From positions 206,849-270,848 of the forward strand of contig NZ_FNEV01000003.1 in NCBI RefSeq assembly GCF_900100295.1: a stretch of DNA of 64,000 bases. The letters run 5' to 3'. The DNA comes from Salimicrobium halophilum (GTDB taxonomy: Bacteria > Bacillota > Bacilli > Bacillales > Halobacillaceae). The notes beneath the pieces are model-generated. The model worked only from the letters and a program-made list of their open reading frames with translations. It searched no databases and was not told the DNA's origin. Each line of letters begins with the position of its first letter. Position 1 is the first letter of the stretch. The translations under genes and the position numbers were made by a program. This document shows, piece by piece, positions 52,816 to 61,632 of this stretch.

Positions 52816-53793
52816 ATGAAGAAATTGGTTAGTGTCGCTTTGATCTCTCTCTTATTCATCATGGCCGGATGTTCCGGCAGTGCTTCCGGAAACGACGAAT
52901 ACCCGAGCGGAAATCTCGAAATCGTAGCCCCTGCCTCCCCTGGTGGCGGTTGGGACCTGACAGCAAGATCCCTTGAAAAAGTACTGACCGACGAAGGCCT
53001 CGTCGAACAGAACATTAATGTCGTCAATAAGCCCGGAGGCGGAGGAGAAGTAGGTTGGAAATATCTCAAGCAGAAAGACGCTCACACCCTCTCCGTCAAC
53101 TCCAGCCTTCTCCTTACGAACAACCTGCTCGGTCAAAGTGAATTGACGTACGAAGACTTTACACCAATCGCTACACTTGCAACGGAATGGCAGGCGCTCG
53201 CTGTACCGGCGGATTCCGAGTACGAAACGGCATCTGAATTTATGGAGGCGACGAAAAACAATCCAACTGATATCAAAGTCGGCGTAGGGCCTGGACTCGG
53301 GAATGATGACCACCTTTCCCTCGTCCAGGCAGCCAGCGAATACGGCATCAACCCATCCGATTTGAACTTCCTCGTCTATGAAGGCGGTGGCGATGTGGTG
53401 ACCGCTCTTCTTGGAGGACACGTAGACGCTGTAACGACTTCTCTCTCCGAAGTCAAAGACCAGCACCAGGCAGGCAAATTGAGGATTCTTGCCGTTTCTT
53501 CCGATAAGCCGGTCGAAGGCATTGAAGACGTACCTACCTGGAAACAGGAAGGCATCGACATGGTCTTCCCTCACTGGAGAGGAATCATGGGACCTCCTGA
53601 CATGACGGAAGAACAAATCGCTTACTGGGACGAGAAGCTCGGCAACATGGTCGAAACCGAACAATGGCAGACCGTCCTTGATAACAACGACTGGGAAGGC
53701 TTCTACAAGAACAGTGAAGAAACGGAACAGTTCATGAAAGAACAGCACGATCTGTATGAAACGCTCGTGAAAGACTCCGGTCTCGTCGAATAA
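52816..53793 (+). CDS. tctC: tripartite tricarboxylate transporter binding lipoprotein TctC
   Basis: 325 residues. Lipoprotein signal (LVSVALISLLFIMAGCSGS, cysteine after MAG). TctC features: LEIVAPASPGGGWDLTARSLEKVL, NVVNKPGGGGEVGWKYLKQ, VGVGPGLGNDDHLSLVQAA, AVSSDKPVEGIEDVPTWKQEGIDM. Captures the tricarboxylate outside for TctAB. Its own terminator-like hairpin follows, allowing higher expression than the membrane subunits. Confidence 0.93.
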   Translation: MKKLVSVALISLLFIMAGCSGSASGNDEYPSGNLEIVAPASPGGGWDLTARSLEKVLTDEGLVEQNINVVNKPGGGGEVGWKYLKQKDAHTLSVNSSLLLTNNLLGQSELTYEDFTPIATLATEWQALAVPADSEYETASEFMEATKNNPTDIKVGVGPGLGNDDHLSLVQAASEYGINPSDLNFLVYEGGGDVVTALLGGHVDAVTTSLSEVKDQHQAGKLRILAVSSDKPVEGIEDVPTWKQEGIDMVFPHWRGIMGPPDMTEEQIAYWDEKLGNMVETEQWQTVLDNNDWEGFYKNSEETEQFMKEQHDLYETLVKDSGLVE

Positions 53794-53799
53794 CAACAT

Positions 53800-53828
53800 G
53801 CCTGCTGCCTTGTCAGCAGGCTCTTTTT
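53800..53828 (+). terminator. intra-operon terminator/attenuator after tctC
   Basis: GCCTGCTG pairs with CAGCAGGC across 6 bases, then TCTTTTT. It stands between tctC and tctB and probably lets only some transcripts continue. Confidence 0.85.
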
Positions 53829-53844
53829 GAAAGAGGTGACATCT

Positions 53845-54294
53845 TTGAAAGCATTGAAACTGATTGTACCCTTCATCCTTATCATCGCCAGCATCACTTA
53901 CATGATTGCATCATGGAACCTGCCTGATGCCAATCTGGGTAACGGCAATGGCCCTAAATATTTCCCTCTGGGTCTGAGCATCTTCATGCTTACGTTCAGC
54001 ATCGTTTACTTCATCCAGGAATTCCGTAAGCGGGACGAAGAGAACGAAGAAATCCGGGAGATCTTAAGCGGTCGTACGCCTAAATTGATCGCTTTCACTG
54101 TCGTTGCAGGGTTCATATACTCGCTTCTTTTCGAAAGGATCGGGTTTTTGTTTTCAACCGTTCTGTTTCTCGGGGCCCTCCTCTTTTTCATCAACGGACG
54201 GAAAAAGTGGATGACGAACATCATCGTCACGATCTGCTTCTCCACCATCAGCTGGTACGCCTTTAGCGTGCTACTCGGAGTCAGCTTACCTTAG
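53845..54294 (+). CDS. tctB: tripartite tricarboxylate transporter small subunit TctB
   Basis: TTG 53845 is preferred: AGAGGTGA lies 5 bases before it, whereas the in-frame TTG at 53827 lies within the terminator. 149 residues, four membrane helices; IPFILIIASITYMIASWNLP at the start and GNGPKYFPLGLSIFMLTFSIVYF are family-typical. Confidence 0.88.
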   Translation: MKALKLIVPFILIIASITYMIASWNLPDANLGNGNGPKYFPLGLSIFMLTFSIVYFIQEFRKRDEENEEIREILSGRTPKLIAFTVVAGFIYSLLFERIGFLFSTVLFLGALLFFINGRKKWMTNIIVTICFSTISWYAFSVLLGVSLP

Positions 54295-54305
54295 GAGGTG
54301 AACAC

Positions 54306-55826
54306 ATGGATATATCGAGCTTCATGGCCGGACTGTCGATTGCAGTCCAGCCGATCAACATCATCTGGATCATCCTTGGAGGATTTCTCGGAACCATCGT
54401 AGGAATGTTACCCGGACTCGGCCCGGCTACAGCTGTTGCTGTCCTGATTCCGATTACATTCGGTATGGACCCGGTGAGCGCCATCATCCTTATGGCTGCC
54501 ATCTACTACGGGGCTATGTACGGCGGCTCCAGAAGTTCCATTCTACTTAACACACCGGGGGACGGCTCAGCGATTGCCGCGACATTCGACGGCTATCCCA
54601 TGGCGAAAAAAGGACAAGCGGGGCAGGCTCTTGCCATTTCTGCCATCGCCAGCTTCATCGGCGGACTGATCGCCGTAATCGGATTCGTCTTTCTCGCAGA
54701 ACCGTTGGCCGCTTTCGCCCTCGAATTTGGACCGGCGGAATACTTCCTGCTGATGCTTCTGACCCTGTCAGCTATCGTCGCTTTATCTGTAGGCAAGATG
54801 GTCAAAGGCTTTCTCGCCATGATGATCGGCCTGGCACTCAGTACCGTGGGCATCGACACCCAGACCGGGGTCTATCGCTTCACGATGGGCATCCCCCAAC
54901 TCAGTGAAGGTATTGACTTCCTGATTGTCATCATCGGGGTATACGCTATCGGAGAAGTATTGTATAACTTCCTCAATATCGATGATCAGAAGAAAGAAAA
55001 GAAGAAAGTCGGCAAAGTCTGGTTCTCGAAGGATCAGTGGAAGCGCTCGAGATGGCCGATTCTCCGTAGCGGACCCATCGGATTTCTCGTAGGTGTCCTT
55101 CCAGGTGCCGGCGGCTCGATCGCTTCGATGATCGGTTATACGACGGAAAAACAGATCTCCAAAAAACCGGAAGAATTCGGAGAAGGAGCACCGGAAGGGC
55201 TGGCCGCACCGGAATCTGCGAACAACGCAGCATCCGTCGGTGCGATGATCCCGTTACTTACCATGGGGATCCCCGGCTCCGGAACGACCGCCGTCATGCT
55301 CGGAGCTCTTATCATGCTCGGTCTGCGTCCCGGTCCCCTGCTCTTCCAACAGCAGCCGGAAACCGCCTGGGCCCTGATCAACAGTATGTTCCTTGGTAAT
55401 ATCGCTCTCGTCATCATCAACATCCTGCTCGTCGGCGTACTTGTAAAAGTACTCGACACACCAGCGAAGATTCTGTATCCGATGATCGTTCTGCTCGCTT
55501 TCATCGGAACGTATACACTCAGCTATTCGACCATCGATTTCTTTCTATTACTCATCTTCGGTCTCTTCGGTCTGATGATGAAAGTACTCGATATCCCGAT
55601 TGCTCCACTCGTTCTGGCCCTGATAGTCGGAGTCGATATGGAACAGAATTTCCGGATGGCCGTCCTGTCCTCCAACGGCAGTCTCGGCGTATTCTTCCAG
55701 TCCGGAGTCAGCATTACGCTATTGATTCTGACAATCCTTTCACTCTTCTATCCGCTTATCATAAAGCTCGTGAAGAGGAAAAGCGACAAACTGTCAGATG
55801 ATGAACAAGTCTATAAATCTTCATAA
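54306..55826 (+). CDS. tctA: tripartite tricarboxylate transporter large subunit TctA
   Basis: 506 residues, about 12 membrane segments. Both conserved loops are seen: GGFLGTIVGMLPGLGPATAVAVLIPITFGMDPVSAIILMAAIYYGAMYGGS and the second half GVLPGAGGSIASMIGYTTEKQISKKPEEFGEGAPEGLAAPESANNAASVGAMIPLLTMGIPGSGTTAVMLGAL. Start ATG 54306 after TTAGGAGGTG. Confidence 0.96.
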   Translation: MDISSFMAGLSIAVQPINIIWIILGGFLGTIVGMLPGLGPATAVAVLIPITFGMDPVSAIILMAAIYYGAMYGGSRSSILLNTPGDGSAIAATFDGYPMAKKGQAGQALAISAIASFIGGLIAVIGFVFLAEPLAAFALEFGPAEYFLLMLLTLSAIVALSVGKMVKGFLAMMIGLALSTVGIDTQTGVYRFTMGIPQLSEGIDFLIVIIGVYAIGEVLYNFLNIDDQKKEKKKVGKVWFSKDQWKRSRWPILRSGPIGFLVGVLPGAGGSIASMIGYTTEKQISKKPEEFGEGAPEGLAAPESANNAASVGAMIPLLTMGIPGSGTTAVMLGALIMLGLRPGPLLFQQQPETAWALINSMFLGNIALVIINILLVGVLVKVLDTPAKILYPMIVLLAFIGTYTLSYSTIDFFLLLIFGLFGLMMKVLDIPIAPLVLALIVGVDMEQNFRMAVLSSNGSLGVFFQSGVSITLLILTILSLFYPLIIKLVKRKSDKLSDDEQVYKSS

Positions 55827-55844
55827 CTACAGGAGGAATGATCG

Positions 55845-57335
55845 ATGAACCATTTTGACGTAACCGTTGTCGGTGCGGGGAACGCCGCCTTGTGTGCAGC
55901 TATCGCCGCCCGCGAGAAAGGGGCCACGGTCCTGGTGCTGGAAAAAGCACCGAAGGAGAAGCGCGGAGGGAACTCCTACTTCACCGACGGAGCGATCCGC
56001 TTCGCCTACAACGATCTCAAAGATATACGAAAACTCATGCCCGACTTATCGGACGAGGAAGCAGCATCCATCCTCATGCCGGAATACAGCACAGACGATT
56101 ACTACGAGGATCTGGAGCGGGTGACCGGGTGCAAAACGACCCCGGAGCTCGCCCGTCACCTCGTAAACAACTCCTATGACACCATCGCCTGGATGCGTAA
56201 CCATGGCGTGGAATTCGAACTGAACTATGCGAACCAGTCTTTCGAAAAAGACGGCAAATATCAGTTCTGGGGCGGCCTGCCGGTGAAGACGAGAAACATT
56301 GGAATGGGACTCATGAAGACTCTATTCGACCGGGCACAGGAACTCGGCGTCGAGATCTGGTACGAAGCGGCTGCGACGGATGTAGAGACAAAGAACGACC
56401 GTGTTTCTTCCATCCAAGTGGAAAAGCAGGGTGAGACGATCACCATCGCAACTTCTTCGGTCGTCCTTGCCTCCGGCAGCTTCGAAGCGAACAAAGACAT
56501 GCGGAAACAGTACATCGGAGAAGAATGGGAAGCAGCTATCGTCCGCGGTACGGAATACAATACCGGCGACGGCCTCACTATCGCTCTCAACAAAGGTGCA
56601 GTGAAACATGGAGAATGGGACGGCTGCCACGCCATCGGCACGGACGCCCGGGCTCCGGAAGTAGGCAACTTCGAAAAGCCGGGAGATATTTTCAAGAAAC
56701 ACTCCTATCCGCTCAGTATCATGGTCAACAAAAACGGGAAACGCTTCGTCGATGAAGGAGCCGATTTCCGTAACTACACGTACGCCAAATATGGAAAGGA
56801 AATTCTGAAACAACCGGGGCATGTCGCCTATCAGATTTATGACAGCCAGGTAAGACCGAAACTGAGGAAGGAATACAACCTCGAAGAAGCGACATATCGT
56901 GAAGCCGACACCCTCGATGATCTGGCGAGCGACCTGGACATCGACAAAGACAGCTTCCTCCAAACCATACAGGAATACAACGAAGCGGTACAGGAAGGGA
57001 ACTACGATCCTACGATCAAAGATGAGAAAGGTACCGACGGCATCACCCCACCGAAATCGAACTGGGCGCTTCGTATCGAAGAGGGACCATTCTATGCCTT
57101 CCCGGTCACGTGTGGCATCACCTTTTCCTTCGGCGGAATCCTTGTCAATACGAATGCAGAAGTTGTAAATAGCGCCAATCGCCAGATTGATGGGCTCTAT
57201 GCGGCCGGAGAGATGGTCGGAGGCATTTTCTACGGTAACTACCCGGGAGGCTCAGGACTGATGTCGGGAGCCGTGTACGGCAAGACCGCGGGTACACAAG
57301 CAGCGGAATACGCGAAATCCACCGTATCCTCTTAA
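55845..57335 (+). CDS. tcuA: FAD-dependent tricarballylate dehydrogenase (TcuA-like)
   Basis: 496 residues of the fumarate-reductase/succinate-dehydrogenase flavoprotein family. FAD motif VTVVGAGNAALCAAIAAREKGATVLVLEKAPKEKRGGNSYFTDG; substrate domain with ERVTGCKTTPELARHLVNNSYDTIAWM; C-terminal FPVTCGITFSFGGILVNTNAEV and YAAGEMVGGIFYGNYPGGSGLMSGAVYGK. TcuA oxidises tricarballylate to cis-aconitate, feeding the TCA cycle. The usual electron-transfer partner TcuB is absent. Nineteen bases after tctA. Confidence 0.85.
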   Translation: MNHFDVTVVGAGNAALCAAIAAREKGATVLVLEKAPKEKRGGNSYFTDGAIRFAYNDLKDIRKLMPDLSDEEAASILMPEYSTDDYYEDLERVTGCKTTPELARHLVNNSYDTIAWMRNHGVEFELNYANQSFEKDGKYQFWGGLPVKTRNIGMGLMKTLFDRAQELGVEIWYEAAATDVETKNDRVSSIQVEKQGETITIATSSVVLASGSFEANKDMRKQYIGEEWEAAIVRGTEYNTGDGLTIALNKGAVKHGEWDGCHAIGTDARAPEVGNFEKPGDIFKKHSYPLSIMVNKNGKRFVDEGADFRNYTYAKYGKEILKQPGHVAYQIYDSQVRPKLRKEYNLEEATYREADTLDDLASDLDIDKDSFLQTIQEYNEAVQEGNYDPTIKDEKGTDGITPPKSNWALRIEEGPFYAFPVTCGITFSFGGILVNTNAEVVNSANRQIDGLYAAGEMVGGIFYGNYPGGSGLMSGAVYGKTAGTQAAEYAKSTVSS

Positions 57336-57343
57336 TTCGAACA

Positions 57344-57368
57344 AAGCCGCCGACAACCACGGCGGCTT
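57344..57368 (+). terminator. terminator after the TcuA-like gene
   Basis: AAGCCGCCG/CGGCGGCTT hairpin with 7-base loop, followed by ATTTATTT. Confidence 0.8.
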
Positions 57369-57395
57369 ATTTATTTCCACTTGGGAGATGATTCC

Positions 57396-58769
57396 ATGAA
57401 CAGACGAACAATGCTACTTACCTTGACAGCCTTTCTATACATAACCTTCTTCCACCTGTGGCATTGGGATGTGAAAATTCAGGCGACAGCCGCTCTTTTC
57501 ATCATCCAGATTCTCTGGCTCGGCCGCGTCTTCACTCTGGCTTTCAGTTCCCTTCTGTTCATGCTGCTGCTATCGTTCCACTTCTTCACGTATGAAGAGA
57601 CACTCTCCTACGTCGCATCTCAAGTCGTCTGGCTGTTGTTCAGCACGTATATCATCGCCAAAGGTTTCATGAAAACAGGGCTCGCCGGTCGCCTGTCATT
57701 GAAACTATTACAACTCTCCAAAGGCTCCGGAAAAGCACTCATCCTCTTATCCTTTTTCTTAATGCTCGTCCTATCGATACTCGTTCCGTCCAATATCGGC
57801 AAAGCGAATCTCGTCACTTCTGTGCTGGACCAGCTGTTGAAAAACTTGAAAAAATTCGGGGACATCACGAATCTCGGCAAATCTCTGTTCATAGGTGTCA
57901 GCTACATGAGTGCCATCTCCGGGGCTTTCGTCGCTACTGGTGCGAGCTCGACGTTATATGTATTCGGCCTATTCACCGATATCCATCCTGAGCTCAGCTA
58001 CCTCACGTGGATCCTTTACTTCGCTCCCCCGATTCTTCTATTCGTCTTCGTATTGTGGGGACTGTTCCTCTTCACCTTCCCACCGGAAAGTGTGGAGGAA
58101 GAGAAACTTATGTATTTGTTGCACGAGCGTTTGGAAGAAATGGGAGTTATGAATTTCGGAGAGAAGAAGATGATCGCCATCATGGGGATTACGCTCCTAT
58201 TATGGGCAACGCAGTCTGTTCACGGCTTCTCTATTCCACTCGTCGGCCTTCTTGGAGCTTCACTGACCATGGTTCCCGGAATCGGCATATGGGATTGGAA
58301 CGAAGCGAAGAAAGCCGTCAATTGGGACATGATGTTGTTCTTCGCCAGCACACTCATGGTATCCGGTATGCTGATTGAGACCGGTACCGTGGACTGGATG
58401 ACTAGTGTTATTCTCGGCAGCGCAAACGGATATCCTCCTGTGCTGGTTTTGACGATTGGCCTGACAATGACTATGCTGATCCGTCTCGTATTCGTGAACA
58501 TTCTAGGCTTTCTCACGATTACGATTCCGCTTGCGATCAGCATAGGAGAAAGTTTGGCCGGCTTTTCATCGATAGTTACAGCCATGGCTGTATTTCTCGC
58601 AGGAGTTCCCGGTTTCTTTCTTATCACCCAGTCTCCGGTTCATCTTATCAGCTATTCGTTCGGTTATTTTCATGATAAGGACTTGTTTAGGATTGGAATT
58701 AGTGCTTCTGCTGTCTGGTTGGTCATTCTATTGTCGTTCATGTTTTTTGTGTGGAGGTGGTCATTGTGA
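57396..58769 (+). CDS. SLC13/DASS-type anion transporter
   Basis: ATG 57396 follows GGGAGATGA by 4 bases; an upstream in-frame TTG lies within the ribosome site. 457 residues, about 12 helices. Features: SILVPSNIGKANLVTSVLDQLL, SYMSAISGAFVATGASSTLYVFGLF, WDMMLFFASTLMVSGMLIETG, which resemble the paired substrate loops of dicarboxylate/citrate carriers. Separated from TcuA by a terminator, but it may export or import a second carboxylate. Confidence 0.83.
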   Translation: MNRRTMLLTLTAFLYITFFHLWHWDVKIQATAALFIIQILWLGRVFTLAFSSLLFMLLLSFHFFTYEETLSYVASQVVWLLFSTYIIAKGFMKTGLAGRLSLKLLQLSKGSGKALILLSFFLMLVLSILVPSNIGKANLVTSVLDQLLKNLKKFGDITNLGKSLFIGVSYMSAISGAFVATGASSTLYVFGLFTDIHPELSYLTWILYFAPPILLFVFVLWGLFLFTFPPESVEEEKLMYLLHERLEEMGVMNFGEKKMIAIMGITLLLWATQSVHGFSIPLVGLLGASLTMVPGIGIWDWNEAKKAVNWDMMLFFASTLMVSGMLIETGTVDWMTSVILGSANGYPPVLVLTIGLTMTMLIRLVFVNILGFLTITIPLAISIGESLAGFSSIVTAMAVFLAGVPGFFLITQSPVHLISYSFGYFHDKDLFRIGISASAVWLVILLSFMFFVWRWSL

Positions 58770-58786
58770 ATGTTCATTTTTCGCAC

Positions 58787-58829
58787 ACAGGAAAGAAACC
58801 GCTCACGTCGGTATCGGATTCTTTCCTGT
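58787..58829. terminator. convergent hairpin between SLC13 and DUF2927 genes
   Basis: ACAGGAAAGAA pairs perfectly with TTCTTTCCTGT over a 21-base loop; no strong T-run on either side. Confidence 0.45.
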
Positions 58830-59801
58830 CTATTCACTTAAAATATCCACCACTTCATCCCTGGTCATCCCGACATGAATACGATCATCATAAAGCATGC
58901 GAACCAATGCCTGATCTAAATCGGAGAACTCCTGAGTCGTCGTCCAATCCTGGTAAAACATGCTATCCGCGTACTTCTTCGAATCTCTCGGCAACCCGAG
59001 CGTCTGGGTCAACTCTTCCCGGAGTAAATGAGAACGCTCCGCCTGATTCGTCACATCCGTTGCTATCAAAATTTTAGACTTATAAATCGTATAACCGTTC
59101 TTCATCCAGTAGTAGAACAGCCCCCAGTTCCCCGGCTTCGGATTCGTCACATACTTATCGAATTCAGATATAGGCGCATAGTATACCTCGATGGATGGGT
59201 CCTCTTCCACCAATTGCAGATCGATCTGATCCTGAAGGTTATTCACATCACCAATCACTTCTTCCACCTCTGCCTGATCCTGAGAAGTAGGATTTCCGTA
59301 CACTTTTATCCGTGGATCATCTTCCCATTTCCGAATAGGGATGTCTCCGTCCTGCCATTCCGATCCGATAGCTATCTCTGTGAAGTAGTCTATCTCCTTC
59401 GCGGAATACTCGGGATACTCCGGAGAATCCCCAACGGTGAACACCATCGTCACCGCCTCTTCCATAGGAGTACCTTCAGCGGACTTCACTTCATCCGTTA
59501 TCACCAATTCATATGTAACCCCGGGCTGATACCCTTCCTGAGGAGCTTTTATCACAACAGATTCCCTGTCGTCCGTAAGTTGAACTTCTAACCTGTACCT
59601 GTTTCCCACGCTATCTCTCACATAAATCGACTCATTGCTGGCAGATCCAACTTGTATCTTTGTACTGAAATCAACCGTCCAATCATGATGAGGATCTACA
59701 TCAGTTTGATCCCAAGGAGAATCCGCAGACACCACACCGTTACCTAAAAGTCCGAGCAACAAAACCAGGAGTCCCGAAGCTATGATTCTCATCTGTTTCA
59801 T
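58830..59801 (-). CDS. secreted SbsA-Ig domain/DUF2927 protein
   Basis: 323 residues. Signal peptide (MKQMRIIASGLLVLLLGLLGNGVVSA), Ig module ~35-125 (HHDWTVDFSTKI...GVTYELVITDEVKSAEGTPMEE), then a domain resembling DUF2927 (NQAERSHLLREELTQTLGLPRDSKKYADSMFYQDW...LVRMLYDDRI). The histidine and glutamates of HLLREELTQ make a peptidase-like role possible. Fourth member of the Ig-module set. Confidence 0.8.
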   Translation of the reverse strand: MKQMRIIASGLLVLLLGLLGNGVVSADSPWDQTDVDPHHDWTVDFSTKIQVGSASNESIYVRDSVGNRYRLEVQLTDDRESVVIKAPQEGYQPGVTYELVITDEVKSAEGTPMEEAVTMVFTVGDSPEYPEYSAKEIDYFTEIAIGSEWQDGDIPIRKWEDDPRIKVYGNPTSQDQAEVEEVIGDVNNLQDQIDLQLVEEDPSIEVYYAPISEFDKYVTNPKPGNWGLFYYWMKNGYTIYKSKILIATDVTNQAERSHLLREELTQTLGLPRDSKKYADSMFYQDWTTTQEFSDLDQALVRMLYDDRIHVGMTRDEVVDILSE

Positions 59802-59987
59802 GACATTTCTCCCTTTCTTAGGATAATAGATTCATTATTTTCGATTCCTTTCTCAGTCTAAATTGAAACCAGTAACTATCACTCTTGTTCTGCAAACAGT
59901 TATCAAACGATACATTTATGTAAATATTATACAAAATGCTACTGTCAGTGTGTAGAACCCTTCCCCGATCCATAAGAACACAGAAGT

Positions 59988-60206
59988 ATGGAATACCCAG
60001 ACGCTCTACTTATAATAAGACATAATATTTACATCCTTCGCCTGGAAAAAAGGTGGTCTCAGGAAAAACTGGCATTTGCAGCAGACATTTTCCGTTCTTA
60101 CACGGGAAGTATTGAACGTGGTGAAACTGGTCCTAATACGTTCGTCTATTTCAAAATCGTCAAAGCGTTGGAAGTCAATCTCGAAACGATTATGAAAGGA
60201 ACTTGA
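59988..60206 (+). CDS. small XRE-type helix-turn-helix regulator
   Basis: 72 residues, all helix-turn-helix: IRHNIYILRLEKRWSQEKLAFAADIFRSYTGSIERGETGPN. Like short Cro/CI-type regulators. Ribosome site weak. Target unknown. Confidence 0.75.
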   Translation: MEYPDALLIIRHNIYILRLEKRWSQEKLAFAADIFRSYTGSIERGETGPNTFVYFKIVKALEVNLETIMKGT

Positions 60207-60345
60207 ATTCATCAAGGTCCCCTACAACTTATTACCAAATTCGTGATTACTTCCTTCCCCCTTTTCCTCTCTTCTAGTTTAACATTCCCGAAAATGGATT
60301 TTCCTCCTTCTTCCCCTCCACAATTTAATGAAAAAGGTGATTCTC

Positions 60346-60545
60346 ATGCTTACAAAAAGACAATACCTTTTTTTCCCATCGGCGACACATATGTCGTCAT
60401 TGAAATCCTCGGAGATAACTACTTTTATGCCCGTGCTACCTTCAACTATATGCCTTATGTAGTCGAAGGGACAAACCTCAATCAAATACTAGGCACAATC
60501 ATTCGCCATATTAAATCGGATAATCGTGATTTTTACACATTCTAA
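60346..60545 (+). pseudogene. small unknown gene with probable homopolymer frameshift
   Basis: ATG 60346 with AAGGTGA upstream reads MLTKRQYLFFP and then leaves frame at a run of seven T (60368-60374). With eight T it would continue as IGDTYVVIEILGDNYFYARATFNYMPYVVEG...DNRDFYTF to 60545, about 66 residues. The second part is also open upstream to a GTG at 60243 but without a ribosome site. Unknown family. Slippage, mutation or sequencing error are all possible. Confidence 0.45.
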
Positions 60546-60648
60546 AAAGTTCCCTCCTAATTCTTTATCTTCCCCGTTCTCCTATCTTGTGGAAATTCGC
60601 AGGATTTTTTATCTAGGAGGCGAATTGTTAAACAAGGAGGCGAAACCT

Positions 60649-61461
60649 ATGAAACGAAAACTTGCACTATTTCTGTTCACCTTATGTTTATCATTAACGA
60701 TTCCAATGTATATCCAGGCAGCGGAAACCATCAAATGGCCTGATAAGCAGAACGTAGCAACGGACAAAAAATGGACAATTGAATTCAACACCCCTATCCT
60801 GGACACGCCGTCCAACAGTCTTCAGATGTATCTCACTGATGAATATGGAATGAAAATCCCTTCCATTACTACCATAGAAGGAAACCAAACTGTTCTTCAT
60901 CCTCCAGGCAGATACTTCCAACCATTCTCTACCTATACGTTACATGTTCAGCCTGATCTTCAATCCAGAGAGGAGAAAGCATTCGGTGAGCACCTGTCGA
61001 TGGACTTTACTACTACAGGCACAGAACAGAATCCGTCCCATCGATTATTCACAGGAGATGCAGGCTCTCTCAGTCATAATGACTATGTTACCCAAGTGAA
61101 TCAGGCTTCTTTACAAGCGCTAGACTTAGCCATTATGCATCGCCCAATGAGCTTTGAGGAAATAAAAGAAGGCTACGCAATGAAATATGATGCCGTTTCC
61201 TCTTCTAGTTTCTATACTTACGGTACGGAAAAAGCAGACCTCATCCAAGTATCTTGGGTTTCTGAAGATCCTATGACAGGTGGCGAATTCCGAAGTATAC
61301 AAGCTTTGATCCGTGGCTTAAGTGAAGACGACCCTATTGAAGAAGTGAATGATTTCATCTTTTCCGAAGAAAAACAGATACATGAGATCTTCAACGGATA
61401 CGATGTCTGGTTGTTCCGGGACGACTCCAGTTTTGAACTTCATATCTTCTATGATCAATGA
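60649..61461 (+). CDS. secreted SbsA-Ig domain protein
   Basis: ATG 60649 is 8 bases after AAGGAGG; the longer frame lacks a signal. 270 residues: signal MKRKLALFLFTLCLSLTIPMYIQA, Ig module ~30-120 (DKKWTIEFNTPILDTPSN...STYTLHVQPDLQSREEKAFG), then ~150 residues without a motif I recognise. Fifth member of the set. Confidence 0.78.
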   Translation: MKRKLALFLFTLCLSLTIPMYIQAAETIKWPDKQNVATDKKWTIEFNTPILDTPSNSLQMYLTDEYGMKIPSITTIEGNQTVLHPPGRYFQPFSTYTLHVQPDLQSREEKAFGEHLSMDFTTTGTEQNPSHRLFTGDAGSLSHNDYVTQVNQASLQALDLAIMHRPMSFEEIKEGYAMKYDAVSSSSFYTYGTEKADLIQVSWVSEDPMTGGEFRSIQALIRGLSEDDPIEEVNDFIFSEEKQIHEIFNGYDVWLFRDDSSFELHIFYDQ

Positions 61462-61472
61462 TTTTATCTAGG

Positions 61473-61498
61473 AAAAGCTCTGATTATTCAGAGCTTTT
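61473..61498 (+). terminator. terminator of the 60649 gene
   Basis: AAAAGCTCTGA pairs perfectly with TCAGAGCTTTT over a 4-base loop. Confidence 0.88.
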
Positions 61499-61632
61499 AC
61501 ATATGCAATTGAGAAAGACAATTCAAAAACGTCTTGATTCTCTTGTACAATTGAATAATAAAATTTAGGAATCTCTCAATGAAAAGATGCTTATTAAAGA
61601 GATAGATTTTACTAAATAAAGAAACAATACAA

